DNA of 64,000 nt. Origin: Lachnospiraceae bacterium (lineage in GTDB: Bacteria; Bacillota; Clostridia; Lachnospirales; Lachnospiraceae). The position numbers and the translations under genes were made by a program. Below, piece after piece: positions 45,016 to 53,786 of this stretch. How positions within the stretch are numbered: position 1 is the stretch's first letter; each line of letters opens with the position of its first letter. The notes under the pieces are model-generated. The model worked only from the letters and a program-made list of their open reading frames with translations, was not told the origin of the DNA and ran no database searches. The stretch is from the NCBI GenBank assembly GCA_902381685.1, contig LR698958.1, positions 807,672-871,671 on the forward strand. The letters run 5' to 3'.

Positions 45016-45939
45016 ATGAAAGAACAGAAAAAACAGATTTTACAGGTATTAGGAAAGAAAATACAGTGTTGTGTAGAAAGGGAACAGTTTGATTTCTCAA
45101 ATTTGCAGGAGATTCGATTAAGGGTAGGGAAACCGCTGACTGTTCTGTACAAAGGAAAAGAGAAACTTTTGATGAAAGTGGAACAGGAGGACGTTCGGGA
45201 AACGATGGAGTACATAAGCAATTATTCTTTATATGCATATGAAAATGAAATGCGTCAGGGATTTATTACGATTGAAGGAGGACATAGGGTAGGAATGGCT
45301 GGAAAAGTAGTAATGGAAGAAGGGAAGGTTAAAAGTTTAAAATATATTTCTTCTATTAATATAAGAGTAGCTCATGAGGTGAGGGGGTGTGCGGATAAGC
45401 TGTTTCCATATATTACTAAGGAAAGACAGATTTGTCACACGTTGATTATCTCGCCTCCAAGATGTGGGAAGACGACATTATTAAGAGATATGATAAGACA
45501 AATTTCGGACGGAAACAGGTGGGTAAAGGGAGTTCCCGTAGGGGTTGTAGATGAACGTTCGGAACTGGGAGGCTGTTATATGGGAACGGCGCAGAATGAG
45601 TTGGGAATACGAACGGATATATTGGACTGCTGTCCGAAAGCGGACGGAATGTTAATGCTGATTCGTTCTATGGCGCCACAGGTGATTGCAGTAGATGAAA
45701 TTGGAGCGAGAGAGGAGATAAGAGCAATCGAATACGCGCTCCATTGTGGCTGTAAGATGCTTGCGACGGCACATGGTGTTTCTATGGAAGAAATGAAAAA
45801 GAAGCCGTTTTTTGAACAGTTGATACGTGAGAAGAGATTTGAGAGATATGTGGTTTTAGGAAATGAGCATCATATGGGTGAGGTGCTGGGTATTTATGAT
45901 GAGAATGGGGAGCGTATCTTTGAACACGTTGCAATCTGA
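45016..45939 (+). CDS. spoIIIAA: Stage III sporulation protein AA (SpoIIIAA ATPase)
   Basis: 307 residues. Secretion-type AAA ATPase of the mother cell that serves the SpoIIIA-SpoIIQ channel. Motifs: QEIRLRVGKPL near the N-terminus, Walker A ISPPRCGKTTLLRD, GVVDERSELGG, and Walker B-like VIAVDEIGAREEIRAIE in parts, then LATAHG. I start at ATG 45016 (AGAGGTGG before it); the frame is open to 44917 but that includes the pnp terminator. First gene of the eight-gene operon. Confidence 0.95.
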   Translation: MKEQKKQILQVLGKKIQCCVEREQFDFSNLQEIRLRVGKPLTVLYKGKEKLLMKVEQEDVRETMEYISNYSLYAYENEMRQGFITIEGGHRVGMAGKVVMEEGKVKSLKYISSINIRVAHEVRGCADKLFPYITKERQICHTLIISPPRCGKTTLLRDMIRQISDGNRWVKGVPVGVVDERSELGGCYMGTAQNELGIRTDILDCCPKADGMLMLIRSMAPQVIAVDEIGAREEIRAIEYALHCGCKMLATAHGVSMEEMKKKPFFEQLIREKRFERYVVLGNEHHMGEVLGIYDENGERIFEHVAI

Positions 45940-45953
45940 AAGGCGGAGAAAAA

Positions 45954-46472
45954 GTGCTGAAATTAATCGGGTGTGTATTGATTATCTTTGCGAGTTCGGG
46001 AATGGGGTATTTAAAAGGAATGGAATTAAAGAAACATCTGGTGGAAGTGGAAAAAATGCGGCAGATGTTTTTAATGTTAAGAAGTGAAATCAGGCATATA
46101 AAATCTCCTCTTCCGGAAGCTTTTAGACATATAGGAAAAAGAATGGGTGGTGTCTATGAAAGCTGGCTTTTGGATTTATCGGAACAGTTGATTAGAAAAT
46201 CAGGAGTGACTTTTATGGAACTGTGGTCAAATTCCATTGAGAAGCACTGGAAGGGCGGTAATTTAAAAGAAGGGGATATGGAGAAACTAAAAGCGGCGGG
46301 GGAGAATATGGGATATCTTGACGAGGAAATGCAGGTGGGAACGATTGATTTGTATGTGGAACAGTTAGAGCAGGAAATACAGCGTCTGCAAAATGAATTT
46401 GCCGTGGAAAAGAAATTATATCACTGTCTGGGAGTTATGGGGGGAATCTTTTTGGCAGTAGTTCTGATATAG
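45954..46472 (+). CDS. spoIIIAB: Stage III sporulation protein AB
   Basis: 172 residues, GTG start at 45954 with GGCGGAG before it. Typical SpoIIIAB: one N-terminal membrane segment (LIGCVLIIFASSGMGYLKG), a cytoplasmic helical part with MLRSEIRHIKSPLPEAFRHIG, and a C-terminal membrane segment (LGVMGGIFLAVVLI). It resembles GspF-type platform proteins and is the partner of the AA ATPase. Confidence 0.93.
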   Translation: MLKLIGCVLIIFASSGMGYLKGMELKKHLVEVEKMRQMFLMLRSEIRHIKSPLPEAFRHIGKRMGGVYESWLLDLSEQLIRKSGVTFMELWSNSIEKHWKGGNLKEGDMEKLKAAGENMGYLDEEMQVGTIDLYVEQLEQEIQRLQNEFAVEKKLYHCLGVMGGIFLAVVLI

Positions 46473-46483
46473 AGGAGGAAAAG

Positions 46484-46678
46484 ATGAGCGTAAATCTAAT
46501 TTTTAAAATAGCGGCGGTGGGTATACTCGTTTCTGTGCTGAGTCAGGTGTTAAAACATAGCGGGAGGGAAGAACAGGCGTTTTTAACCAGTTTTGCAGGG
46601 CTGTTGCTCGTACTGTTTTGGATTTTACCATATATTTATGAATTGTTTGAATCAATTAAACGGTTGTTTTCGTTGTGA
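46484..46678 (+). CDS. spoIIIAC: Stage III sporulation protein AC
   Basis: 64 residues, two membrane helices: LIFKIAAVGILVSVLSQVL and TSFAGLLLVLFWILPYIYEL. Length and the middle KHSGREEQAF are standard for SpoIIIAC. AGAGGAGG before ATG 46484. Confidence 0.93.
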   Translation: MSVNLIFKIAAVGILVSVLSQVLKHSGREEQAFLTSFAGLLLVLFWILPYIYELFESIKRLFSL

Positions 46679-46688
46679 GAGGTAAACT

Positions 46689-47075
46689 ATGGGAATTATA
46701 CAGATAGGAGCAATAGGCGTTATCGGAGCAATTTTGGCAATTCAGTTTAAAAGCGGAAAATCTGAGTATGGCATTTATATCAGTATTGCACTCAGCCTGC
46801 TTATTTTTTTCAGTATTGTGGGAAAACTTGAGACGATTGTACAGGTTATAAAAAGTATCGGAGAAAAAATACAGATAAAAAGTACATATATTACGGCGTT
46901 GTTAAAAATGCTCGGTGTCACTTATGTGGCGGAGTTTTCCTCTGCGATATGCAAAGATGCGGGCTATCAGACGATTGCGCAGCAGATAGAAATTTTTAGT
47001 AAATTGACTATTTTAGCATTGAGCATGCCGATTTTGCTGGCTTTACTGGAAACAATACAGGCTTTTTTAGGGTAA
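46689..47075 (+). CDS. spoIIIAD: Stage III sporulation protein AD
   Basis: 128 residues, four hydrophobic segments. The pattern of KSGKSEYGIYISIALSLLIFF and LKMLGVTYVAEFSSAICKDAGYQTIAQQIEIFSK in parts is the SpoIIIAD signature. GAGGTAAAC precedes ATG 46689. Confidence 0.94.
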   Translation: MGIIQIGAIGVIGAILAIQFKSGKSEYGIYISIALSLLIFFSIVGKLETIVQVIKSIGEKIQIKSTYITALLKMLGVTYVAEFSSAICKDAGYQTIAQQIEIFSKLTILALSMPILLALLETIQAFLG

Positions 47076-47080
47076 AGAAA

Positions 47081-48226
47081 ATGAAAAAAATAGTATTGGG
47101 AGTACTTTTATTTTTCCTCTGCTTTCATATACAGGCAGTTGCCACGGAAATACAGGACAAAGACCGGGAGCAAGAACAGGCGGAAGATACACTGATGAAA
47201 GCGTTTGATTTCGGGGAAGTTAATCAGGTTTTAAAAGATATTTTGCCGGAAGATAAAATTGATTTTGGAGAAACCGTGAAATCGGTTATAAATGGAGATA
47301 TGAAATTTTCTGTAGAATTACTGGAAAAACTTATCTCAGACCAACTGTTTTATGAAGTTCGTCAAAATAAAAAGACGATTGTTCATATTTTACTGATTGC
47401 CATTATTGCGGCAGTGTTTACCAATTTTTCCAATGTATTTCAGAATCAACAGATTGGGGAAATAAGTTTTTATGTGCTGTACCTGCTTTTGATTACCATT
47501 TGTCTGAGTACATTTCAGATTCTCATTGATAGTGTAGGAGCACATTTGGAAAACCTGACGATGTTTATGCGGGTGTTGGGGCCGTTGTATTTTTTGGCGG
47601 TTGCCATTTCAACAGGGAGCGGAACATCAATTATTTTTTATAATCTTCTTTTGTTTCTTATTTATATTGTAGAATTACTTATTTTGAATTTTTTGCTCCC
47701 TCTTCTGCATATCTATATGGTAATCAGAGTTTTAAACAATCTCTCGGCTGAGGAATATCTGTCAAAATTTGCAGAGTTAATTGAATTTATCGTGACGTGG
47801 ACCTTGAAAACATTGCTGGCGGCAATTATCGGTTTGAATGTCATACAGGGATTGATTAGTCCGGCGATAGATTCGCTAAAGAGGGGAGTGTTGACAAAAG
47901 GAATGGAGGCTATCCCTGCCATCGGAGATGCGCTTGGCGGGACGGCGGAAATTATTTTAGGTACATCGGTTTTGGTGAAAAACGGAATCGGAGTAACCGG
48001 GGCGATTGTCTGCATTACAATTTGTGTCATTCCGATTTTGCAGATGTTTGTCATGGCTTTTTTGTATAAACTGACATCTGCATTTATCCAACCTATTTCA
48101 GATAAACGGATTGTAGGTTGTGTTTCGGGAATGGGAGAGGGCTGTCAGATTCTTTTGAGAGTAGTTTTCACAACGGGAATGTTGTTTCTCCTGACAATCG
48201 CCATTGTCACGGCAACTACAACGTAG
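47081..48226 (+). CDS. spoIIIAE: Stage III sporulation protein AE
   Basis: 381 residues: signal-like N-terminus (VLGVLLFFLCFHIQAVAT), a soluble stretch, then about seven to eight membrane segments. Recognisable core: LKTLLAAIIGLNVIQGLISPAIDSLKRG in parts and GGTAEIILGTSVLVKNGIG. Starts 5 bases after spoIIIAD stops. Likely a channel component. Confidence 0.94.
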   Translation: MKKIVLGVLLFFLCFHIQAVATEIQDKDREQEQAEDTLMKAFDFGEVNQVLKDILPEDKIDFGETVKSVINGDMKFSVELLEKLISDQLFYEVRQNKKTIVHILLIAIIAAVFTNFSNVFQNQQIGEISFYVLYLLLITICLSTFQILIDSVGAHLENLTMFMRVLGPLYFLAVAISTGSGTSIIFYNLLLFLIYIVELLILNFLLPLLHIYMVIRVLNNLSAEEYLSKFAELIEFIVTWTLKTLLAAIIGLNVIQGLISPAIDSLKRGVLTKGMEAIPAIGDALGGTAEIILGTSVLVKNGIGVTGAIVCITICVIPILQMFVMAFLYKLTSAFIQPISDKRIVGCVSGMGEGCQILLRVVFTTGMLFLLTIAIVTATTT

Positions 48227-48238
48227 AGGAGGGAGCAT

Positions 48239-48571
48239 GTGTTTGCGTTTTTATATGAATGGATTAGGAATGTTGCCTTTTACATTGTTATTATCACTGC
48301 AGTGATACAAATTCTTCCAAACAATACATATAAAAAGTACATTCATTTTTTTACGGGATTGGTTTTGATCTTACTTTTGATGACACCCGTATTAAAAATA
48401 TTAGGCATGGATAATCTGTCAAATCCCCTGCAGCAGGGAAAAGAATTTGAACAGAAGATGAAAGAGATAGAAAAAGAAACGGAATATTTGAATGAAGTAC
48501 GGTTGGAAGACTATTTGGAAGAGGAGAACATAGAAGTGGAGGAAATACAGATTGGGGCTGAAACTAAATAA
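48239..48571 (+). CDS. spoIIIAF: Stage III sporulation protein AF, short form
   Basis: 110 residues from GTG 48239 (GAGGAGGGAGC before it). Two membrane helices (about 8-25 and 32-52, including NNTYKKYIHFFTGLVLILLLM in parts) match SpoIIIAF. Bacillus SpoIIIAF is about 206 residues and ends in a ring-building domain; here only about 55 residues follow the membrane part, ending in an acidic tail EEENIEVEEIQIGAETK. No continuation is seen in other frames because spoIIIAG begins inside the last 20 bases, so the short form looks real. Confidence 0.85.
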   Translation: MFAFLYEWIRNVAFYIVIITAVIQILPNNTYKKYIHFFTGLVLILLLMTPVLKILGMDNLSNPLQQGKEFEQKMKEIEKETEYLNEVRLEDYLEEENIEVEEIQIGAETK

Positions 48572-49100
48572 AATTCTTCAGAAAAAGCAGCAATGGCTTA
48601 TCGTATTGCTTGTAGGTGTGTTGCTTGTGGTTATCGCAATTCCTTCAGAGAAGCAGGAAATAGAAGAGGAACAGATGCAGAAAACAACCGTAAAAACAGA
48701 TACAACTTCCTATACGTCGCAGATGGAGAGAAAATTGGAGCAAGTGTTAGGGCAGGTGGCGGGTGTGGGAGAAGCGAAAGTGATGATTACATTAAAATCT
48801 ACCGCCGAAAAAGTGATTGAAAAAGACGGAGAAAATACAAATCAGTCTGTGGAGGAAGAAGATGCGCAGGGTGGGGTAAGAACTACGAAAGATAACAATA
48901 AAAAGGAAACAACCATTTATGAAGGAGGGAGTGAGGAGCAGAAACCATATGTGAAAAAGGAGATGACACCGGAGATAGAGGGGGTTATCGTAATCGCGGA
49001 AGGCGGCGGAAATCCTACAACTGTTCAGAACATTACGGAGGCGGTTTTGGCATTATTTGATGTAGACACGCATAAAATTAAGATAATGAAAATGAATTAA
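48552..49100 (+). CDS. spoIIIAG: Stage III sporulation protein AG
   Basis: 182 residues from TTG 48552, overlapping spoIIIAF by 20 bases. One N-terminal membrane helix (QQWLIVLLVGVLLVVIAI) followed by an extracytoplasmic ring-building domain: YTSQMERKLEQVLGQVAGVGEAKVMITL in parts, then KKEMTPEIEGVIVIAEGGGNPTTVQNITEAVLALFDVDTHKIKI in parts. It forms the large ring in the mother-cell half of the channel in Bacillus. Confidence 0.93.
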   Translation: MGLKLNKILQKKQQWLIVLLVGVLLVVIAIPSEKQEIEEEQMQKTTVKTDTTSYTSQMERKLEQVLGQVAGVGEAKVMITLKSTAEKVIEKDGENTNQSVEEEDAQGGVRTTKDNNKKETTIYEGGSEEQKPYVKKEMTPEIEGVIVIAEGGGNPTTVQNITEAVLALFDVDTHKIKIMKMN

Positions 49101-49119
49101 AGAAAATAGGAGGATTATT

Positions 49120-49722
49120 TTGAAACGTCTATTTAAGAAAAATCAAATGATTATTACAACACTTGCAATTATGATTGCAATAGCAGGGTATCTGAATTAT
49201 TCAGGAAAGATTTTCGGAGATAAGCCGGCAACGGAAACAAGCGGAGAACTTGCAAGTAAAGACTTATTAGATATTTCGGAAGAGACAACAGGGGATATTG
49301 AAAGCCATGACGGAGAAGTTGCGGACGGAAGTGTGGAAGGCACACCGGGGGAAGCTGTTCTGACAAACGGAGTGGTGGCAGAGGCAAAGGTGACACGGGA
49401 ACAGGTGAGGGCAAAAAACAAAGAAACTTTGCAGGCGATTATAGATAACAAAAATATCAGCGAAGAGCAGAAAAAAGATGCCATTGCCCAAATGGTAGAG
49501 ATGACGGCTCTTGCAGAAAAAGAAGTGGCAGTGGAAACTTTGCTTGCATCTAAAGGATTTAAAAATGCGGTAGTAAGTTTAACAAAAGATTCGGCGGATA
49601 TTGTTGTCGGAAAATCCGAACTGACAGATGCAAACAGAGCGCAGATAGAAGATATTGTAACAAGAAAAACAGATATTGCTCCCGCAAATATCGTTATCAC
49701 ACCAATTCACGAGAAAAAATAG
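49120..49722 (+). CDS. spoIIIAH: Stage III sporulation protein AH
   Basis: 200 residues from TTG 49120, with AGGAGG 7-8 bases upstream. N-terminal membrane helix (IITTLAIMIAIAGYLNYSGK) and C-terminal ring-building domain with KDAIAQMVEMTALAEKEVAVETLLASKGFKNAVVSL in parts and DIVTRKTDIAPANIVITPI. It binds SpoIIQ of the forespore across the intermembrane space. SpoIIQ is not in this window. Last gene of the operon. Confidence 0.94.
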   Translation: MKRLFKKNQMIITTLAIMIAIAGYLNYSGKIFGDKPATETSGELASKDLLDISEETTGDIESHDGEVADGSVEGTPGEAVLTNGVVAEAKVTREQVRAKNKETLQAIIDNKNISEEQKKDAIAQMVEMTALAEKEVAVETLLASKGFKNAVVSLTKDSADIVVGKSELTDANRAQIEDIVTRKTDIAPANIVITPIHEKK

Positions 49723-49790
49723 TTTCTCCTTGAAAAAAAAGACAAAAGAGGGTATCATAAAAACTGCGATTGTGAAAAAGGAGAATACAA

Positions 49791-51383
49791 ATGTCAAATA
49801 GAATAAATGAAATAAAGAAACGAAGAACATTTGCGATTATTTCGCACCCTGATGCAGGAAAAACAACATTGACGGAGAAGTTTCTGTTGTATGGAGGAGC
49901 AATTAATCAGGCAGGTTCGGTTAAGGGAAAAGCAACGGCAAAACACGCAGTGTCTGACTGGATGGAGATTGAGAAGGAGAGAGGTATTTCGGTAACTTCA
50001 TCTGTACTTCAATTTAATTATGACGGATACTGTATCAATATTTTGGATACGCCGGGGCATCAGGATTTCTCGGAAGATACATACCGTACATTGATGGCTG
50101 CGGACTCGGCGGTTATGGTTATCGATGCGTCAAAAGGTGTTGAGGCACAGACGAGAAAACTGTTTAAAGTATGTGTAATGCGCCATATTCCTATCTTTAC
50201 CTTTATCAATAAAATGGATAGGGAAGCGAGGGATACTTTTGAACTGTTGGACGATATTGAAAAAGAACTTGGAATAGCCACATGTCCGATTAACTGGCCA
50301 ATAGGTTCAGGGAAAGAGTTTAAAGGTGTGTTTGACAGAGAACACGGAGAGATAGAATTATTCTCGGATACAAAAAAGGGAACAAGTGTAGGAGAAGTAA
50401 GAAAAGTTGCATTAAATGATTCCTCAGTGGAAACATTAATCAGTGAAGAACAGAGAGTGCAGTTGGAAGAAGAGATTGAATTGCTGGACGGGGCAAGTGC
50501 AGAGTTTGATCAGGAACTGGTAAATAAAGGAGAACTGTCACCTGTCTTTTTTGGTTCGGCGTTGACAAACTTTGGTGTGGAAACATTTTTACAGCACTTT
50601 TTGGCAATGACTTCATCACCGCTGCCGAGAAAGTCTGATGAAGGGGAAATTGATCCGATAAAAGAAGAAGATTTCTCAGCGTTTGTCTTTAAAATTCAGG
50701 CGAATATGAATAAGGCGCATCGTGATCGAATTGCGTTTATGCGAATCTGTTCCGGTGAATTTGATGCCGGTATGGAAGTGTTTCATATACAGGGTGGCAA
50801 AAAAGTCCGTCTGTCGCAGCCGCAGCAGATGATGGCGAGTGAGAGAAAGATGGTTGACAAAGCCTACGGCGGAGATATTATCGGTGTATTTGATCCGGGA
50901 ATTTTTTCTATCGGAGATACACTGACGACATCGCCGAGGAAATTTGCATATGAAGGTATCCCGACATTTGCACCAGAGCATTTTGCGAGGGTTCGTCAGG
51001 TGGATACGATGAAACGAAAACAGTTCATCAAGGGTATTAACCAAATCGCACAGGAGGGGGCGATTCAGATTTTCCAGGAATACAATACCGGAATGGAAGA
51101 AATTATTGTCGGTGTAGTAGGGGAACTTCAGTTTGATGTGCTGAAATACCGTCTGGAAAATGAGTATAACGTAGAAATACGCATGGAAAGACTGCCTTAC
51201 GAACATATTCGCTGGATTGAAAATGAGGAATTGGATTTAGACAAACTCATCGGAACTTCAGATATGAAGAAGATTAAAGACTTAAAAGACAGACCATTGT
51301 TACTGTTTGTTCATAGTTGGAGTATTCGTATGACAGAAGAACGAAATGAAGGGCTTAAATTGTCCGAGTTTGGACGTTCTTAA
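49791..51383 (+). CDS. prfC: Peptide chain release factor 3
   Basis: 530 residues. GTPase that recycles release factors 1 and 2. G1 loop AIISHPDAGKTTLTEK, switch II DTPGHQDFSEDTYR, NKMD in FINKMDREARD, and RF3-specific C-terminal sequences QEGAIQIFQEYNTGMEEIIVGVVGELQFDVLKYRLENEYNVE in parts. AAGGAG precedes ATG 49791. It lies between sporulation and Asp23 genes without obvious cotranscription. Confidence 0.97.
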   Translation: MSNRINEIKKRRTFAIISHPDAGKTTLTEKFLLYGGAINQAGSVKGKATAKHAVSDWMEIEKERGISVTSSVLQFNYDGYCINILDTPGHQDFSEDTYRTLMAADSAVMVIDASKGVEAQTRKLFKVCVMRHIPIFTFINKMDREARDTFELLDDIEKELGIATCPINWPIGSGKEFKGVFDREHGEIELFSDTKKGTSVGEVRKVALNDSSVETLISEEQRVQLEEEIELLDGASAEFDQELVNKGELSPVFFGSALTNFGVETFLQHFLAMTSSPLPRKSDEGEIDPIKEEDFSAFVFKIQANMNKAHRDRIAFMRICSGEFDAGMEVFHIQGGKKVRLSQPQQMMASERKMVDKAYGGDIIGVFDPGIFSIGDTLTTSPRKFAYEGIPTFAPEHFARVRQVDTMKRKQFIKGINQIAQEGAIQIFQEYNTGMEEIIVGVVGELQFDVLKYRLENEYNVEIRMERLPYEHIRWIENEELDLDKLIGTSDMKKIKDLKDRPLLLFVHSWSIRMTEERNEGLKLSEFGRS

Positions 51384-51392
51384 ACTTTGTCT

Positions 51393-51420
51393 TTGCAAAC
51401 TGCAGTAAATTTGTTATAAT
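51393..51420 (+). promoter_or_regulatory. SigA promoter of the Asp23 gene
   Basis: TTGCAA (51393-51398), 16 bases, TATAAT (51415-51420). Confidence 0.65.
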
Positions 51421-51456
51421 AACAAGAGATAACAAACCAGTCAGGAGGTTTAAGAT

Positions 51457-51837
51457 ATGGGAAAAGAAGAAAGAAACGCTTATACGATACAATCAGATGA
51501 GAATTTGGGAGAAGTGAAGATTGCTGACGAAGTAGTGGCAATTATTGCAGGACTTGCAGCGATGGAAGTGGACGGAGTTGCTTCTATGGCGGGCAATGCC
51601 ACAAGAGAGATTATCGGTAAACTTGGCATGAAGACATTGTCCAAAGGTGTGAAAGTGGACGTGTTGGAAGGAATTGTTACTGTCTGCATGAACTTGAATT
51701 TAAAATACGGATATAGCATTAGGGAAATTTCAGGAAAAGTACAGGAAAAAGTGAAAACTGCGATTGAGAATATGACAGGGCTTACAGTGGCAGATGTCAA
51801 TATCCGCATTGCAGGCGTGGAAATGGACGCACAGTAA
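51457..51837 (+). CDS. Asp23/Gls24 family envelope stress protein
   Basis: 126 residues. Asp23 family core: GEVKIADEVVAIIAGLAAMEVDGVASMAGN in parts, then GVKVDVLEGIVTVCMNLNLKYGYSIREISGKVQEKVKTAIENMTGL in parts, closing VADVNIRIAGVEM. No membrane anchor; relatives such as YqhY lie upstream of nusB in Bacillus, exactly as here, and are linked to control of fatty-acid synthesis. YqhY-like is therefore the best guess. AGGAGG before ATG 51457. Confidence 0.9.
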   Translation: MGKEERNAYTIQSDENLGEVKIADEVVAIIAGLAAMEVDGVASMAGNATREIIGKLGMKTLSKGVKVDVLEGIVTVCMNLNLKYGYSIREISGKVQEKVKTAIENMTGLTVADVNIRIAGVEMDAQ

Positions 51838-51842
51838 ACGTG

Positions 51843-51877
51843 AAAGGAAAACAGTTTTTCTGTTTTCCTTTTTTTAT
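51843..51877 (+). terminator. Terminator after the Asp23 gene
   Basis: AAAGGAAAACAG (51843-51854), TTTTT, CTGTTTTCCTTT (51860-51871), then a T-run. Perfect 12-base-pair stem. Confidence 0.9.
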
Positions 51878-51890
51878 TAATGATTCGGCA

Positions 51891-51919
51891 TTGGATTTGC
51901 TTATAAAATGTAGTATAAT
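51891..51919 (+). promoter_or_regulatory. SigA promoter of the nusB-recN operon
   Basis: TTGGAT (51891-51896), 17 bases, TATAAT (51914-51919). No other terminator is seen until after recN, so nine genes may be read from here. Confidence 0.7.
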
Positions 51920-51969
51920 ATATAAATTAGAAAGATATTAAATGAAGAGGATAACAGAGAGGATAAAAT

Positions 51970-52368
51970 ATGGGAAGAACAGAATTAAGACAACATATCT
52001 TTAAAATACTATTTTTAATAGAATTTAACGGAAGAGATGAGATGTCCGAACAGATAGAACTTTATTTAGATAATTTGGAAGAGTTGTCAGAGAAAGACAG
52101 AGCATATATAGAAAATAAATATCGGTCGGTTGTGGAGAAAGTAGAAGAGATAGATGAACTTTTGAATGCAAATGCGACAGGGTGGAAGACAGCGAGAATG
52201 AACAAAGTGGATTTGACAATTCTTCGTCTGGCGACATATGAACTGAAATGGGACGAAGACGTTCCGGTAGGAGTTGCAATTAACGAGGCAGTTGAACTTG
52301 CGAAGAAATACAGCAGTGAAGAAGGTCCGTCATTTGTCAATGGTGTACTTGGGAAATTAGTAAATTAG
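51970..52368 (+). CDS. nusB: Transcription antitermination factor NusB
   Basis: 132 residues, all helical. Binds boxA RNA with NusE (S10) for antitermination at rRNA operons. Start MGRTELRQHIFKILFLIEF (usual RxxR...A/Fxx LYxxE), and the late motif TILRLATYELKWDEDVPVGVAINEAVELAKKYSSEEGPSFVNGVLGKL in parts is diagnostic. AGAGAGG before ATG 51970. First of a conserved Firmicute gene chain. Confidence 0.96.
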   Translation: MGRTELRQHIFKILFLIEFNGRDEMSEQIELYLDNLEELSEKDRAYIENKYRSVVEKVEEIDELLNANATGWKTARMNKVDLTILRLATYELKWDEDVPVGVAINEAVELAKKYSSEEGPSFVNGVLGKLVN

Positions 52369-52378
52369 GAGTAGTCCA

Positions 52379-53614
52379 ATGCGCAATGTATATTCGGTTA
52401 AACAAGTCAATTCATATATTAAAAATATGTTTACACAGGACTTTATGTTAAACCGTATTTATGTAAAAGGGGAAGTATCCAACTGTAAATATCATACATC
52501 AGGTCATATCTATTTTTCTTTAAAAGATGAGTCCGGAACGTTAGCCTGCATTATGTTTGCAGGACAGCGGGCGGGGCTTACTTTTCGTATGCGGGAAGGT
52601 CAGCAGGTCATCGTTCTGGGCAGTGTCACAACTTATGAAAGAGATGGAAAATATCAACTTTACGCCAAAGAAATAATTTTGGACGGTGCAGGTTTGCTAT
52701 ATGAAAAGTTTGAGGCGTTAAAGAAAGAACTGGAAGAAATGGGAATGTTTGCGCCGGAATATAAGCAGCCGATTCCCTTTTATGCAAAGCGAATTGGGAT
52801 TGTCACGGCACCTACGGGAGCGGCAATTCGTGATATAATGAATATTGCATCAAGAAGAAATCCGTATGTGCAACTGATTTTATATCCGGCGCTTGTGCAG
52901 GGAAAAGATGCATCGGAGAGCATTATAAAAGGTATCGGAATGCTGGAAGCAAAAGGGGTAGATCTTATTATTGTCGGCAGAGGCGGAGGCTCAATTGAGG
53001 ATTTGTGGGCATTTAATGAGGAGAGTGTGGCGAGAGCAATTTTTAACTGTGCGGTTCCGATTATCTCAGCGGTAGGGCACGAGACGGATACGACCATTGC
53101 GGATTATGTTGCGGATTTAAGAGCGCCTACTCCGTCAGCGGCGGCAGAACTTGCAGTGACGGAATATAGTCGGTTAGAGGAGACGATGTATGATTATGAA
53201 GTGCAGTTAAAGAGAAACTTAAGGCAGTTTCTTGCGGCAAAAAGATTGCTGCTCAGACAGTATGCAATCCGTATGAAATATTTGCAGCCGTACAATCGCC
53301 TGCGGGAACAGAGACAGCAGTTAATCAATATGGAAGAAAAGATACAGAGTCTTATGCAAAAAAAACTGGACAGGGCGAAATACAATTTTGCCGTACGTTT
53401 AGAAAATATGAAGGCTTTATCTCCTTTACAGAAATTAAATCAGGGATTCGGATATGTGACAGACGAGAGCGGAAAGACGGTTAAAAGTGTTAAACAGACA
53501 GAAAAAGGGAATACTTTAAAGATACAGATGAAAGACGGAATACTTTATGCAAAAGTAATGGATAAAGCAGAGGAGGAAATAGATGGAAGAGAAGACGCTG
53601 GAAGAAGTTTTTAG
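52379..53614 (+). CDS. xseA: Exodeoxyribonuclease VII large subunit
   Basis: 411 residues. N-terminal OB fold (YVKGEVSNCKYHTSGHIYFSLKDESGTLACIMF in parts), catalytic region with RIGIVTAPTGAAIRDI, ARRGGGS-like IIVGRGGGSIEDLWAFNEE, and VGHETDTTIADYVADLRAPTPSAAAEL in parts, then a long C-terminal coiled coil. Degrades single-stranded DNA into oligonucleotides. folD, often found between nusB and xseA, is absent. Overlaps xseB by 32 bases. Confidence 0.96.
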   Translation: MRNVYSVKQVNSYIKNMFTQDFMLNRIYVKGEVSNCKYHTSGHIYFSLKDESGTLACIMFAGQRAGLTFRMREGQQVIVLGSVTTYERDGKYQLYAKEIILDGAGLLYEKFEALKKELEEMGMFAPEYKQPIPFYAKRIGIVTAPTGAAIRDIMNIASRRNPYVQLILYPALVQGKDASESIIKGIGMLEAKGVDLIIVGRGGGSIEDLWAFNEESVARAIFNCAVPIISAVGHETDTTIADYVADLRAPTPSAAAELAVTEYSRLEETMYDYEVQLKRNLRQFLAAKRLLLRQYAIRMKYLQPYNRLREQRQQLINMEEKIQSLMQKKLDRAKYNFAVRLENMKALSPLQKLNQGFGYVTDESGKTVKSVKQTEKGNTLKIQMKDGILYAKVMDKAEEEIDGREDAGRSF

Positions 53615-53786
53615 TCAACTGGACACAGTTATACAGGATATGGAAAGAGAAGACATATCTTTGGAAGAATCTTTCCGTTTATATCATGAAGGTATGCAGA
53701 TGTTAAAAGTATGTAATGAAAAGATAGATACGGTTGAGAAGAAAATGTTGATTTTAGACGAAGAAGGGACAGAGCATGAATTTTAA
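53583..53786 (+). CDS. xseB: Exodeoxyribonuclease VII small subunit
   Basis: 67 residues, the usual size. Sequence EEVFSQLDTVIQDMEREDISLEESFRLYHEGMQMLKVCNEKI in parts is the standard two-helix XseB, which coats the XseA coiled coil. GAGGAAATAG before ATG 53583, within the xseA end; overlaps ispA by 11 bases. Confidence 0.95.
   Translation: MEEKTLEEVFSQLDTVIQDMEREDISLEESFRLYHEGMQMLKVCNEKIDTVEKKMLILDEEGTEHEF

Noticed and set aside
49197..49700. 167-codon Ser/Thr-rich open frame antisense to spoIIIAH
   Set aside because: Shadow of the Glu/Lys/Ala-rich coding strand; no ribosome site.
45954..49722. Type II or III secretion system
   Set aside because: The ATPase and ring proteins resemble secretion parts, but the gene order is the standard spoIIIA operon.
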